Assembly (NCBI GenBank): GCA_023300545.1
Contig: JALZVT010000047.1
Span: 1-45,758, forward strand
Length of the DNA stretch: 45,758 nt
Direction: 5' to 3'
Source: Pseudomonadales bacterium
GTDB lineage: Bacteria; Pseudomonadota; Gammaproteobacteria; Pseudomonadales; Azotimanducaceae
Shown here: one piece after another, positions 24,667 through 33,549 of the stretch
Numbering within the stretch: the stretch's first letter is position 1
How the letters are laid out: every line of letters starts with the position of its first letter
The notes under the pieces: model-generated
Told to the model about the DNA's origin: nothing
The model's database searches: none
Seen by the model: only the letters and a program-made list of their open reading frames with translations
Made by a program: the position numbers and the translations under genes

Positions 24667-25893
24667 ATGACCGCGATCAACTTCGATCCGCTGTCTACAG
24701 AGTTTTCGAAAAATCCCTATCCTGCCTATGCGCGGCTTCGGAAAGCAGATGGCTTCTCCTGGTTTGCGCCGCACTCAATGTATCTGGTCTCGCGCTTTGA
24801 TGATGTCACGGCGTTGGTCAAAGACCGAGCTATGACGCGCACGCTAGATGCGTTTCGGACATCCGCAGAAATTGCTAAACAAAAACGTGCAGACAATTGG
24901 CATGACATGCCCTATCACTCGCGTTTTGTGCAATTCAGCATGCTCGACAGCGATGGGGACGTGCACGATCGATTGCGGCAGCAGGTGTTTCAATTTTTTG
25001 GCCCGGCGCCGGTTGCGCGCCTTCGCGATAGTTTGGCGCCACACATTAACTCGCTGATCGATGCTGCAGTGTCGACTGGTGAGTTTGATTTTGTCGAAGG
25101 GCTCGCAGCACATGTGCCCGGTTACACGATTGGGCTATTGATGGGGGTGCCGATTGAAGATTGCGCGCGGATTCGTCGTTGGTCTGAGCAGATTGTGCAG
25201 TACTTTGACGTCGATCGAAGCGACGCTAAAAAACAGCTGGCAGAACAGGCCACCAAAGACTTTTATGAATATCTGCAAGGCTTGGCGGCAGAGCGAAAAG
25301 AGTCGCCGAAAGATGATTTGATCAGCAAGCTGATCGAAGTAGAGAGGGCGGGCGAGATCAGCCATGACGAGTTTTACTCGACCTGCATGCTGATCGTAAT
25401 GGCTGGCCACGGTTCAACGCTCGATGTGATGAGCACGGGGCTGCACAGTCTCTTGCGCTTTCCTGATCAGATGCAGTTACTCAGAGAAACTCCTGCGCTC
25501 ATGAAAACAGCTATTCAGGAAATGTTTCGCTTTGAATCGCCGCTGCCGTTTTTTCACCGCTATGCCACTACCGATGTGGTGATCAACGGTGTGGCATTTG
25601 CTGCAGGTACTCGATTTGGACTGCTGTATGGCGCGGCGAACAGAGACGCCTCAGCGTTTGCGGAGCCGGATAAGTTTGACGTGGCGCGCTGGCCTAACCG
25701 CCATCTTGCGTTTGGCGGTGGTGCCCACTTTTGTCTGGGCAATCACCTCGCCCGGTTAGGTATGGATTTGCTATTTTCCGGGCTGTTTAACAAAACCAAA
25801 TCGATAGAGTTGTTGGGTGATGCGCCGATTTACAAATCTGGTCTGGGCGTTCGAGGACTCAAGTCGCTGGGACTCAGTGTCGAAGCGATTTAA
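24667..25893 (+). CDS. Cytochrome P450
   Basis: A 408-residue soluble bacterial P450 monooxygenase. The I-helix oxygen motif is AGHGST (246-251), the K-helix ExxR pair is E285-R288, and the haem loop FGGGAHFCLG places the thiolate at C356. The N terminus (FDPLSTEFSKNPYPAYARLR) is typical of class I bacterial P450s that use ferredoxin partners; none is adjacent. It lies 16 bases downstream of the halogenase-like gene and is probably co-transcribed with it. The converging gene is an acyl-CoA synthetase. The substrate is unknown. Confidence 0.95.
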   Translation: MTAINFDPLSTEFSKNPYPAYARLRKADGFSWFAPHSMYLVSRFDDVTALVKDRAMTRTLDAFRTSAEIAKQKRADNWHDMPYHSRFVQFSMLDSDGDVHDRLRQQVFQFFGPAPVARLRDSLAPHINSLIDAAVSTGEFDFVEGLAAHVPGYTIGLLMGVPIEDCARIRRWSEQIVQYFDVDRSDAKKQLAEQATKDFYEYLQGLAAERKESPKDDLISKLIEVERAGEISHDEFYSTCMLIVMAGHGSTLDVMSTGLHSLLRFPDQMQLLRETPALMKTAIQEMFRFESPLPFFHRYATTDVVINGVAFAAGTRFGLLYGAANRDASAFAEPDKFDVARWPNRHLAFGGGAHFCLGNHLARLGMDLLFSGLFNKTKSIELLGDAPIYKSGLGVRGLKSLGLSVEAI

Positions 25894-25930
25894 GGCGCAC
25901 CGCAATCGCGCCCCATCGCGAACTGAGTTT

Positions 25931-27484
25931 CTATCTAGTGCGTAGGTCTTTGCGCAAAATTTTGCCGGATGCACTTTTTGGGATAGCGTCAATGATTTCA
26001 AATTGTCGGATTTGTTTGTAGCTCACGAGGTTCGCACTGACTAAGGCTTGAATCTCTTCTAGTGTTACCGGATCGCTCGAATCTGTAGTGACAAAGGCTT
26101 TTGGGATTTCGCCAGCTTCATCGTCGGGTATGCCGATGACAGCTACGTCAGTGATTTTGGGGTGCGTAATCAACAGCGCTTCAAGTTCCGCGGGAGCGAC
26201 CTGGAAGCCCTTAAATTTGATCAGCTCTTTCATGCGATCGACAATAGACATGTGTCCGTGTTCATCGATGATGCCGATGTCACCCGTGTGCAACCAACCC
26301 TCAGAATCTATGGTTTCTGCTGTTGCTGTTGGGTTGTTCAGATAGCCGAGCATGACTTGCGGGCCGCGCACCCAAAGTTCACCACGACCACCTACAGGTT
26401 GATCTTCCCCGGTTTCGGGGTCGACAATACGACTCTCGGTGTTCGAAACGGTCACGCCACTTGTGCCCGGACGATAGTCACCCTCTGGCGTTGAATGGCT
26501 AACCGGGCTGAGCTCGGTCATGCCAAACCCCTGCACCACTTCGCAGCCAAGTCGTTCGGCCGCTTTGGCTGCGAGCTCTGCGCCGAGTGGTGCAGCACCT
26601 GAGAACACCTGGCGTATTGAGGAAGTGTCGTATTCGTCGACAATAGGCGCGTTGGCCAGTCCGAGAACGATGGGCGGAACGGCAAAAAATCGAGTGATCT
26701 TGAGCTCTTGCACCGCTTGCAGCGCTTCGACCATATCGAACCGAGGCATGGTGATGGTAGCGACGCCGTTGCTGAGCAGTCCGTTCATCAGTACCTGCAT
26801 TCCGTAAATGTGGAAGAACGGTAATGCAGCCAGTGCGACCTCGTTTTCTTGATAGATAATCGCGTGGTTACACTGTTCGATATTGGCGACCAGATTACGG
26901 TGAGAGAGCATTACGCCTTTGGGCAAACCGGTGGTGCCGGACGAGTAAGGCAATACAACAGTGTGGGTTGCTGGATCTACTGGAACCTGGGCAATGGGTG
27001 CGGCGAACAAGGCGCTCATGGCCGTGGTGCCCGGAACCGCATCGCCAATGATGACAACCTCGGTAACCTCTGTGCCTTCGATGGCCGCCAAAGCAGTTTC
27101 AGCAAACATGGCCACTGTGAACAGTATGGATGCGCCGGCGTCCTGCAGTTGGTGTCGGACCTCCTTGGCGCCATAGGTTGGGTTGATGGTGCTCACGGCG
27201 GCGCCGGCAACAGCCACGCCGTGGAACACAACGGCGTATTCCGGCAGGTTTGGCGCCATGAGTCCAACCACCTTGCCCGGAGCGATGCCCCGTGCGGCTA
27301 GGCCGCCAGCAAGGCTGTAGATCGCCTTGCTTAGTTCGGCGTAGGTATACGTACTGCTGCCACTGGCATCACGAATAGCCGTCCGATCGGCGAGTTCTGT
27401 GGCTCTGCGTAAAACGTGTGCGGTGATGGTTACGTCAGGGATGTCGACTTTGGGTAGCGGGCTTGCATGGATGATGGTGGGCAT
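25931..27484 (-). CDS. AMP-dependent acyl-CoA synthetase, 4-coumarate-CoA ligase-like
   Basis: A 517-residue adenylate-forming ligase that activates a carboxylic acid with ATP and CoA. The P-loop YSSGTTGLPKGVMLSHRN, the GFGMTELSP motif, the GWLHTGDIG hinge region and the C-terminal PKSASGKILRKDL catalytic lysine are all intact. The sequence pattern fits the 4-coumarate-CoA ligase/fatty acyl-CoA synthetase branch. It is a single gene converging on the P450. It may activate a substrate for the nearby catabolic enzymes; the actual acid cannot be read from sequence. Confidence 0.92.
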   Translation of the reverse strand: MPTIIHASPLPKVDIPDVTITAHVLRRATELADRTAIRDASGSSTYTYAELSKAIYSLAGGLAARGIAPGKVVGLMAPNLPEYAVVFHGVAVAGAAVSTINPTYGAKEVRHQLQDAGASILFTVAMFAETALAAIEGTEVTEVVIIGDAVPGTTAMSALFAAPIAQVPVDPATHTVVLPYSSGTTGLPKGVMLSHRNLVANIEQCNHAIIYQENEVALAALPFFHIYGMQVLMNGLLSNGVATITMPRFDMVEALQAVQELKITRFFAVPPIVLGLANAPIVDEYDTSSIRQVFSGAAPLGAELAAKAAERLGCEVVQGFGMTELSPVSHSTPEGDYRPGTSGVTVSNTESRIVDPETGEDQPVGGRGELWVRGPQVMLGYLNNPTATAETIDSEGWLHTGDIGIIDEHGHMSIVDRMKELIKFKGFQVAPAELEALLITHPKITDVAVIGIPDDEAGEIPKAFVTTDSSDPVTLEEIQALVSANLVSYKQIRQFEIIDAIPKSASGKILRKDLRTR

Positions 27485-27626
27485 AGGAGGGCGCCATATT
27501 TTAAACGTGTGGTTGGACGTTTGGTTAAACTGTGTTGGCCGTCAACTTGTGAGACGACAGCCTGAGCCAACGAATAGTAGCCTGTTTGGGCGCTTTGCTA
27601 AAAGGCGCCGAGAGCAATAGTGCGGA

Positions 27627-28235
27627 CTAGCTGTCTGGTGGTTGAAAGTAGGCGCGGCGGGCGTGGACATAGAGGGCAAAGCCGATCCAGCAAGCGATAA
27701 CGACCAGTGTGACAAGCGAGATCATTTGACCGGCCGATTGTAGAACGGTGACGTCGATATATTCTTTATAAGGACGCGTAATGACCTCGATTGACGCTGC
27801 TCTGCCCTCGCTGTCCAACAGGTACAGGAACCGATCTATCAGGTAAATGCCGGTGCCGATGATGACTGCTCTATAGCCCCACCAGTTTGCGTTCCACAGG
27901 CCCAGTCCCATTGCCAGAAAGACGCTAACAAATACCGAGTGATACGCGATCGCAACACCGCCTTCTCTGAGCTCGCCCAGTAAAGGGACTGAGGTTGTGA
28001 GGGCCAGCGCTTCGAACAACGCGGAAAGAATTAGCAAGAACCCGGCACTTCGCAACGTGAAATGACCTTTGGCACGTTCAGCTGGAGTGGGTGCGTGCAT
28101 TGTTGTTGGTGGTGGTGGCGGTGCTGTTGGTCGTTGCCAATTATCAACATCGTCTTTCCTGAGTTTTTCGGCTCCACAGAATCGACACAGACGTGCGGTA
28201 TCCTGAATGTCTTCAGCGCAAAATGGGCATTTCAC
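27627..28235 (-). CDS. Zinc-ribbon membrane protein, uncharacterised
   Basis: A 202-residue protein with an N-terminal zinc-ribbon (CPFCAEDIQDTARLCRFCGAEK, four cysteines in two CxxC pairs). A Pro-rich linker (about 36-48) and about four hydrophobic helices in the C-terminal 130 residues follow. The GTG start at 28233-28235 has GAGGA upstream. Such ribbons resemble those on many uncharacterised bacterial membrane proteins. It lies beyond the end of the pigment cluster, reading in the same direction. The function is unknown. Confidence 0.8.
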   Translation of the reverse strand: MKCPFCAEDIQDTARLCRFCGAEKLRKDDVDNWQRPTAPPPPPTTMHAPTPAERAKGHFTLRSAGFLLILSALFEALALTTSVPLLGELREGGVAIAYHSVFVSVFLAMGLGLWNANWWGYRAVIIGTGIYLIDRFLYLLDSEGRAASIEVITRPYKEYIDVTVLQSAGQMISLVTLVVIACWIGFALYVHARRAYFQPPDS

Positions 28236-28299
28236 AGTTGGATTCCTCGTAACGATGTGGACACAGTCATTCGCCCAAAGTAAGACAGGGCGGCCAAGC

Positions 28300-29523
28300 T
28301 CAAGCGGAAAATTTGCTTAATATCAGTGACGTATTGATTCCACCAAACGCAAAATTGTTACTCATTACATGGTCAGTGTTGATCGATCGCCCATCGGCCA
28401 TAATGTAGTCAAGTTGGGCGCAGTTTGGGTTTTCGAGATTGAGTGTTGGGGCAAACCAGCCATCACTCATCATCATCAGTGACGCCCAGGCTTCGAGCGC
28501 CCCGCATGCGCCCAGTGTGTGGCCAATGTGACCTTTCAACGAGGCGACCGGGATGTTGCCCATTACGCCCATCAGGGCTTCTGCCTCGGCTGCGTCGCCA
28601 TATTCGGTGGCTGTGGCATGGGCGCTGACGTAGCCAATATCCTTGGCCGTGAGCTGGGCAGATTCGAGTGCCATTTCTATGCAACGCGTTTGGGTGGCTG
28701 CTTGTGGCCGTGTGATATGGGCACCGTCTGCGTTAGTTGCAAAGCCGACTACCTCACCGAGAATGTTGGCGCCACGAGCGCGAGCGTGCTCAAGTTCTTC
28801 GAGCACAAAGGTACAGGCGCCTTCACCAAGCACTAAACCATCGCGTCCAGCATCGAACGGGCGGGAGGCTGTGCCCGGGGAGTGGTTGCTTTTACTCGTG
28901 GCAAGTAGCGAATCAAACACGGCACTGTGAATGGCGGTTAGTTCATCAGCACCGCCGGCAAGCATCACAGTTTGTTGGCCAGACGCAATGGCTTCAAAAG
29001 CATAACCAATGGCCTGGCTTGATGCGGTACAGGCGGTCGTGGTGGTGATCACACGGCCGGTTAGGCCAAAGAACACGCCAATGTTTACGGGGGCCGTGTG
29101 GGTCATTGCGCGGATGTAGCTGGTGGACTTCAGTTCGGTGGTGGTCTGATCGTTGAGCAGGCCAAAAAACTCTTGCATGCCTTCGACGCTGCCCTGGGCG
29201 GAGCCGTACGCCACACCGGTGCGCCCCCCAGTAAGAATCTCATCGCCTTTGGCAATGCCAGCTTGCTCGAGCGCCAGTTCGCTGGCATGTACGGCCAGCT
29301 GGGCAACCCGGCCCATGCTACGTAACACCCGGCGGCGATAGTGACTGGGTGGTGTGAATTCGCAAGGGGCTGCCATGTGGCAGATAAGGCCGTCAATGCG
29401 CTCCCAATCCGGCATATGTTCGATTGCGCACTGACCGGTCTTGAGCGCGGCCTGTACGGTGGGCCAGTCGCAACCCAGTGGCGAGATAGCGCCAACGCCG
29501 GTGATAACTACTCTATGTTGCAT
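28300..29523 (-). CDS. Beta-ketoacyl-ACP synthase, ApeR-like (aryl polyene)
   Basis: A 407-residue ketosynthase that condenses malonyl units onto an ACP-bound chain. The catalytic cysteine C165 is in TTACTASSQ, with H302 in HATATEYGD and H335 in GHIGHTLGACG, so the Cys-His-His site is complete. The length and motifs match the FabF-like ketosynthases of aryl polyene clusters. It is the last gene of the left leftward unit, after ApeP-like dehydratase and FabG-like reductase, the same order as P-Q-R in known aryl polyene loci. It lies 17 bases after the reductase. Confidence 0.93.
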   Translation of the reverse strand: MQHRVVITGVGAISPLGCDWPTVQAALKTGQCAIEHMPDWERIDGLICHMAAPCEFTPPSHYRRRVLRSMGRVAQLAVHASELALEQAGIAKGDEILTGGRTGVAYGSAQGSVEGMQEFFGLLNDQTTTELKSTSYIRAMTHTAPVNIGVFFGLTGRVITTTTACTASSQAIGYAFEAIASGQQTVMLAGGADELTAIHSAVFDSLLATSKSNHSPGTASRPFDAGRDGLVLGEGACTFVLEELEHARARGANILGEVVGFATNADGAHITRPQAATQTRCIEMALESAQLTAKDIGYVSAHATATEYGDAAEAEALMGVMGNIPVASLKGHIGHTLGACGALEAWASLMMMSDGWFAPTLNLENPNCAQLDYIMADGRSINTDHVMSNNFAFGGINTSLILSKFSA

Positions 29524-29540
29524 GGCTTTGTATGACTCCG

Positions 29541-30323
29541 TTAGCCCGCCAAACCGCCATCAACACCGATGACCTGACGGGTAATGTAACTTGCCTCTTT
29601 CGAGCAAAGAAAGGCAACAAGACCGGCTACCTCGTCCACCTGTCCCAGGCGGCGCAAAGGGATGGCACTTTTTATGAATTCGGCGGGTGCGTTTTCGACC
29701 ATGTCCGTGTCAATCAAACCGGGGGCGACGCAGTTAACAGTGATGTTACGTTTCGCCATTTCCAGCGCGAGCGACTTGGCAGCGCCAATCAAGCCGGCTT
29801 TGGAGGCGGCGTAGTTGGTTTGACCGCGATTGCCGATGAGACCAGAAACGGACGTCATGACGACAATTCGACCGGGCTTGCGGCGCCGTACCATGGGCAT
29901 GATGCAAGGCTGAATGACATTGTAGAAGCCATCAAGGTTGGTGCGCAGCACCAGATCCCAATCTTCACCGGACATCATCGGCAGTGCTTGATCGCGGCTG
30001 ATGCCTGCGTTCAACACGATGCCGTAGTAGGCGCCATTGATCTGCATGTCGTGTTCAAGTGCGGTAGCGGCGGCCTGTCTGTCCGAGATATCAAAGCCGA
30101 GGCTTCGCGCCGTTCCACCCGCGGCTTCAATGGCCGCGACGCAGGCATCGGCCTTGGCTTTGTTGGCGTTGTAGTGCACCACTACGCAATAGCCGTTGTC
30201 TGCCAGACGCAGAGCAATGGCGTGACCTATGCCGCGGCTCGCACCGGTTACCAGAATGCAGTTTACTGGGGCAGTGCTGTCGGTTGCCTTCGCTTTAGGG
30301 CTGGATGAATTTCTCGTCGTCAC
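29541..30323 (-). CDS. 3-oxoacyl-ACP reductase (FabG-type), ApeQ-like
   Basis: A 260-residue SDR reducing 3-oxoacyl-ACP during polyene chain growth. TGASRGIG is near residues 26-33, NAGIS follows, and the serine of MTSVSG and YAASK complete the active site. The C terminus GVDGGL is typical of FabG. The start is GTG, overlapping the TGA of the upstream dehydratase (GTGA), so translation is coupled. Its position between ApeP-like dehydratase and ketosynthase ties it to the aryl polyene pathway rather than to housekeeping fatty acid synthesis. Confidence 0.92.
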   Translation of the reverse strand: MTTRNSSSPKAKATDSTAPVNCILVTGASRGIGHAIALRLADNGYCVVVHYNANKAKADACVAAIEAAGGTARSLGFDISDRQAAATALEHDMQINGAYYGIVLNAGISRDQALPMMSGEDWDLVLRTNLDGFYNVIQPCIMPMVRRRKPGRIVVMTSVSGLIGNRGQTNYAASKAGLIGAAKSLALEMAKRNITVNCVAPGLIDTDMVENAPAEFIKSAIPLRRLGQVDEVAGLVAFLCSKEASYITRQVIGVDGGLAG

Positions 30324-30880
30324 GATTGGATCAATTCCCGGGTTGGGTCGAAAGGCGGAAGGTATACAGAAAGATCACCCTGCGCAAAAGGTTCAGCCGT
30401 TGTGAGGTAGGTGCACAAAGTGTCCAGAGCTGTTGCGGTGGTTTGAAGTAACTCTGAACGCTGCGCTTCGTCGGTGGTTAGCAAATAGATCGCACCGCGA
30501 AATTTCACAAGACCCGTTGAGCCGACAGCGCTAGCGGGTGCGATATCAATGATGAGAAAGTGTGATCTAGGGAAAAACCCGTCTTTACAGGAATAGCTGC
30601 GACTCGCGATCAGCATACCTGGGCGTGGAGGTGTCGAATCGACATCGAAACTCCGTTGTGCGCTGAAGAACGCGGCCGCAGCCTGGCCAAGGTATTCCAG
30701 ACCCATGGCAGCAGGTATTCCCAATGGCGAGCAAAATGGTGTATCGGGTGTAAGTTGAGCACAGGCAAGCAAGCGTTCTGGCCCAGCAGCAATAACCCGG
30801 TCGACCAACAGCATCGGCGGGCGGTGCGGAATCAATGATTCGATAGGTAGTGTTGCATCGAGAACCTGCATGCCGATCAC
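30320..30880 (-). CDS. Hotdog-fold dehydratase, ApeP-like
   Basis: A 186-residue hotdog protein of the ApeP group of 3-hydroxyacyl-ACP dehydratases. The N-terminal LIPHRPPMLLVDRV with H19 and AAMGLEYLGQAAAAFF with E62 supply the His/Glu catalytic pair. It creates the conjugated double bonds after ketoreduction. The GTG start overlaps the thioesterase stop by 4 bases (GTGA), and its own stop overlaps the FabG-like start. An ATG three codons in is the alternative start. Confidence 0.88.
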   Translation of the reverse strand: MIGMQVLDATLPIESLIPHRPPMLLVDRVIAAGPERLLACAQLTPDTPFCSPLGIPAAMGLEYLGQAAAAFFSAQRSFDVDSTPPRPGMLIASRSYSCKDGFFPRSHFLIIDIAPASAVGSTGLVKFRGAIYLLTTDEAQRSELLQTTATALDTLCTYLTTAEPFAQGDLSVYLPPFDPTRELIQS

Positions 30881-31398
30881 GCAATAAGCGCGTCGATGCG
30901 TTGCACGAGTTGTTCCGGAGAACCGATGATCAGTAGTTCGTTAGACGTTGGCAGACCGGCCTGCATGCCAACGGGCACTTGCACGGTCCAGGCCTCATTG
31001 ACCAGAGTTCCATCTGACTTATGGATTTGGTAATAGATTCGCAAGCGAAACTCCCATTCGACGAGCTGAGCGCTGACGGTAATGACGTCGTCGTAGGCCA
31101 CGCTGCCGACAAAACGGGCACGGGTATCGACAATCGGCCAGAACTGGCCGATGGCTTCCATGCTGCGATACGCAAAATCGAGTTTGCCGAGTAAGGCGAC
31201 TCGTGCGGCATCGTAGTAGCGAAAATAGTTACCGTGCCAAGCCATACCGGTAGGGTCTGCGTCCTGAAAGGGTATTGTGAGTTCAACGCTGGTAAACAGT
31301 GCGCTGTGCTCAGGCCATTTTTTGTCCCAAAGCGCTCGACGCGCTTTTTTGGGTTTGCGCGATTGATCTGGAATTGTGACTGCAGCGTTGTCGGTCAT
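30877..31398 (-). CDS. Acyl-CoA/ACP thioesterase, 4HBT hotdog family
   Basis: A 173-residue hotdog thioesterase of the 4-hydroxybenzoyl-CoA thioesterase type. FQDADPTGMAWHGNYFRYYD carries the catalytic Asp (D48) and the His/Tyr motif. In aryl polyene clusters this enzyme is thought to release or edit stalled acyl chains. I placed the start at the ATG 31396-31398 because it overlaps the glycosyltransferase stop as ATGA; an in-frame start 93 bases upstream would lie inside that gene. The stop overlaps the next gene by 4 bases. Confidence 0.88.
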   Translation of the reverse strand: MTDNAAVTIPDQSRKPKKARRALWDKKWPEHSALFTSVELTIPFQDADPTGMAWHGNYFRYYDAARVALLGKLDFAYRSMEAIGQFWPIVDTRARFVGSVAYDDVITVSAQLVEWEFRLRIYYQIHKSDGTLVNEAWTVQVPVGMQAGLPTSNELLIIGSPEQLVQRIDALIA

Positions 31399-32135
31399 GC
31401 GGTTACCTTTCTTAACTTGGCCAATGGCACTTTTACCAGAGCGCTCACCAGTAGCGTAATGTGCATGGCGACCATGCGTACGTTGTCCCACCCCATACGA
31501 AAGTGCGACGCGCCTTCCTCTGGGTAGATAACGCGTGTCTTGAGGTAGCGTACTTCAAGACCGCTCCAACACGCTCTCACCAGCAATTCGGTGTCCATTT
31601 CCATTCTTGTGCGTGAGCCGCAAGCGCGGCCCAGAGGTAGCGTCAAATCTATCGGATAAACCCGTAGGCCGCACATCGCGTCCCGAAGTCCAAAGTTACC
31701 CGATTCGAGCCTGGCCAACACGTTGGTGATCTCCCGGCCGTAAAGCCGGGCAGCGGGTATGTCGCTGCCAAACTGGGGGCTGCCAGAAAATAGGGCGTCA
31801 GGATGCTCCCGGGATTCTGCGGCTATACGTACAACGTCAGCCGGATCATGTTGGCCATCAGCGTCGACTAGAATAACGTGGCTGAAGTCGCGTTCTTTAG
31901 CGGCCACTAAGCCGGTCAGAGTGGCTGCCCCTTTGCCGCCATTGGTTGGACGTTCGATGAGTGTGGTCCAGTCGTAGGTGCTAAGAAGCTCTTGCAGCGC
32001 ATTGAGTTCGCGCGTGCCGCTGCCGTCATCCACCACCAGTAACGGTAGGTCAGCGGCTGCAAGGTCGGGTAAAAAACGCCCGAGCTGTGGTACGTGCCGA
32101 TAGTGTGGAACGACGATGCAGTAACGGTTAGTCAC
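31395..32135 (-). CDS. Family 2 glycosyltransferase
   Basis: A 246-residue GT-A-fold glycosyltransferase. VVDDGSG at 35-40 binds the nucleotide and DADGQHD at 91-97 supplies the metal DxD. There is no membrane helix beyond a weak one near the C terminus. GT2 enzymes are regular members of aryl polyene clusters and may attach sugar or help build the headgroup. The GTG start overlaps the dehydratase gene by 8 bases and the stop overlaps the thioesterase by 4 bases. Confidence 0.9.
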   Translation of the reverse strand: MTNRYCIVVPHYRHVPQLGRFLPDLAAADLPLLVVDDGSGTRELNALQELLSTYDWTTLIERPTNGGKGAATLTGLVAAKERDFSHVILVDADGQHDPADVVRIAAESREHPDALFSGSPQFGSDIPAARLYGREITNVLARLESGNFGLRDAMCGLRVYPIDLTLPLGRACGSRTRMEMDTELLVRACWSGLEVRYLKTRVIYPEEGASHFRMGWDNVRMVAMHITLLVSALVKVPLAKLRKVTA

Positions 32136-32643
32136 GATAGAGTAACCGTGCTGACGTTAATGCTTCGGTCGCTGAGCGCAACGTCATGCTGATGCTGGTG
32201 GGCGTTTTGTGCAGAGTTAGGCTCAGTACGCCGTTAGGCAGTACGGGCGCTTTGAATTTGACCCGTACCGTACCGGCAAACCGATTAGCAGCTGCCTGCT
32301 GGGGCCACAGGATACTGGCGAGCTGCACGGCCCACTCTAGTTGCATTACTCCGGGTAATATTGGCTGGTCGGGAAAGTGGCCGGCGAAACAGGGCAAATC
32401 GGGTGGAACCCATAGAAAACTCTGGGCCTGTACAGAATCGGCCTGAACATCCATCCACCAGGGCGACGCCTGTGCGGGTAGGTTGCCAGCATAAATACGT
32501 TGCCACGTGGTTGCTGTTACGGGCAGTGCGCGATCGCGTTCCGGTGGTTGCAGGCGGTTGAAGGCACGTTCGCAATCAGCTGGTGCGACAATCGAAAACG
32601 CGTTGATCAACAGACCTTGTGTCACTCCGTGCGATCGGTTCAC
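32128..32643 (-). CDS. FabZ/FabA-like 3-hydroxyacyl-ACP dehydratase, ApeI-like
   Basis: A 171-residue hotdog dehydratase with the FabZ signature FAGHFPDQPILPGVMQLEW (H89 and E103 as the likely catalytic pair). The N-terminal 75 residues before the hotdog core are longer than in FabZ. With the ApeP-like enzyme it forms the dehydratase pair known in aryl polyene systems. The GTG start overlaps the COG4648 gene stop as GTGA. Confidence 0.85.
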   Translation of the reverse strand: MNRSHGVTQGLLINAFSIVAPADCERAFNRLQPPERDRALPVTATTWQRIYAGNLPAQASPWWMDVQADSVQAQSFLWVPPDLPCFAGHFPDQPILPGVMQLEWAVQLASILWPQQAAANRFAGTVRVKFKAPVLPNGVLSLTLHKTPTSISMTLRSATEALTSARLLYRD

Positions 32644-33287
32644 CGCAAGATTTCCGTTGCTTTGCTGACAGGCGCTCCTGGACTGCCTTCATGCTTGAGT
32701 TGATAAAACGGGCGATAGAAAAGCTCAGCAACTACCAGAACACCCGCCAGCAGGTAGCCGATAACACCGGTGTACAGTGCCCAAATTGCGGTGCTGGTGA
32801 ATACTGCGGTGGCGGCTGACGCTGCTGCGTTGACGACAAAATAACTCATCCATAATGCCGTTAAGCGTCGCAGGTAGATGAGTTGTACAGAGCTGGGGGC
32901 AAGCCCCTGGGTATCGAACGGAATGCGCTCTCGCATGCGTTCCGGCAGACCAGCTCGAGACCGGTTGATAATATTCAGTAGCCGCTCAATTGCATTTGGT
33001 GGGTAGAAGAGGGTGTAGGCGCACCACAGCGCGCAAGCGCCGTTCCACACCACGGGGTAGAGCTTTATGGCGTCTGTATCCTTGCGGAGTGCTATCGCAA
33101 GCCCGACTACGGCAACGGTGGTTAGGCCAAGTGCGATGGCGCGCTTAGACAGATGCTTTGCGAGCATCAGGCGGATGGCTGTAACGAGTGCCAGCATGCC
33201 GGCGAGCGCGAGCGGGCTCACCTGATCGATAAGCAGGTAAACAACAAGTGGATAGGCAAGCAGGGCCAGCGCCAGCAACACTCGCAA
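32640..33287 (-). CDS. COG4648-type aryl polyene membrane protein
   Basis: A 215-residue protein with about five hydrophobic helices, the first two at residues 1-40 and others at 50-67, 80-95, 140-165 and 168-190. A cytosolic loop (PPNAIERLLNIINRSRAGLPERMRERIPFD) separates them. Its family is regularly found between ACP and dehydratase genes of aryl polyene loci but has no proven activity. The start is TTG at 33285-33287 (a GTG two codons on is possible), 3 bases after the ACP stop. Confidence 0.85.
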   Translation of the reverse strand: MRVLLALALLAYPLVVYLLIDQVSPLALAGMLALVTAIRLMLAKHLSKRAIALGLTTVAVVGLAIALRKDTDAIKLYPVVWNGACALWCAYTLFYPPNAIERLLNIINRSRAGLPERMRERIPFDTQGLAPSSVQLIYLRRLTALWMSYFVVNAAASAATAVFTSTAIWALYTGVIGYLLAGVLVVAELFYRPFYQLKHEGSPGAPVSKATEILR

Positions 33288-33290
33288 GTG

Positions 33291-33521
33291 TCAGTGTGCC
33301 TCTACAAGTGCGACAACGTCGCCAACGGTGCGCACCGATTTCAGCTCATCTGCCGGTAACTCCTTGCCGGTGAGCTCGCGCAATCGCGACAACATATCGA
33401 TAGCATCGATGCTGTCGATGTCGAGGTCTTCGAACAGATGAGCGTCGAGCGTTATGGTGTCGGGTTCGATTTCGAACTCATCCGCTAGGAGTTGGCTGAG
33501 TTGTTGAAGAGTGTCTGCCAT
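33291..33521 (-). CDS. Acyl carrier protein (aryl polyene)
   Basis: A 76-residue acidic acyl carrier protein; the phosphopantetheine serine is S37 in DLDIDSIDAIDML. The ATG at 33519-33521 gives a standard ACP length; a GTG 42 bases upstream would overlap the acyltransferase end. No strong ribosome site precedes either, so the start is open. It should be converted to its holo form by the phosphopantetheinyl transferase at 34595 and carry the growing chain. The second ACP of the cluster is at 44363. Confidence 0.9.
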   Translation of the reverse strand: MADTLQQLSQLLADEFEIEPDTITLDAHLFEDLDIDSIDAIDMLSRLRELTGKELPADELKSVRTVGDVVALVEAH

Positions 33522-33549
33522 GGGTGTGCGATGCGCTTTGATTGAGGCG

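Noticed and set aside
29532-30308. Long 258-codon rightward open frame
   Set aside because: It is exactly antisense to the FabG-like reductase, whose motifs and overlaps with neighbours are convincing; the antisense product shows no domain.
30877-31491. Longer start for the thioesterase at 31491
   Set aside because: The extra 31 residues are low-complexity sequence inside the glycosyltransferase gene, and the internal ATG overlaps that gene's stop as ATGA.
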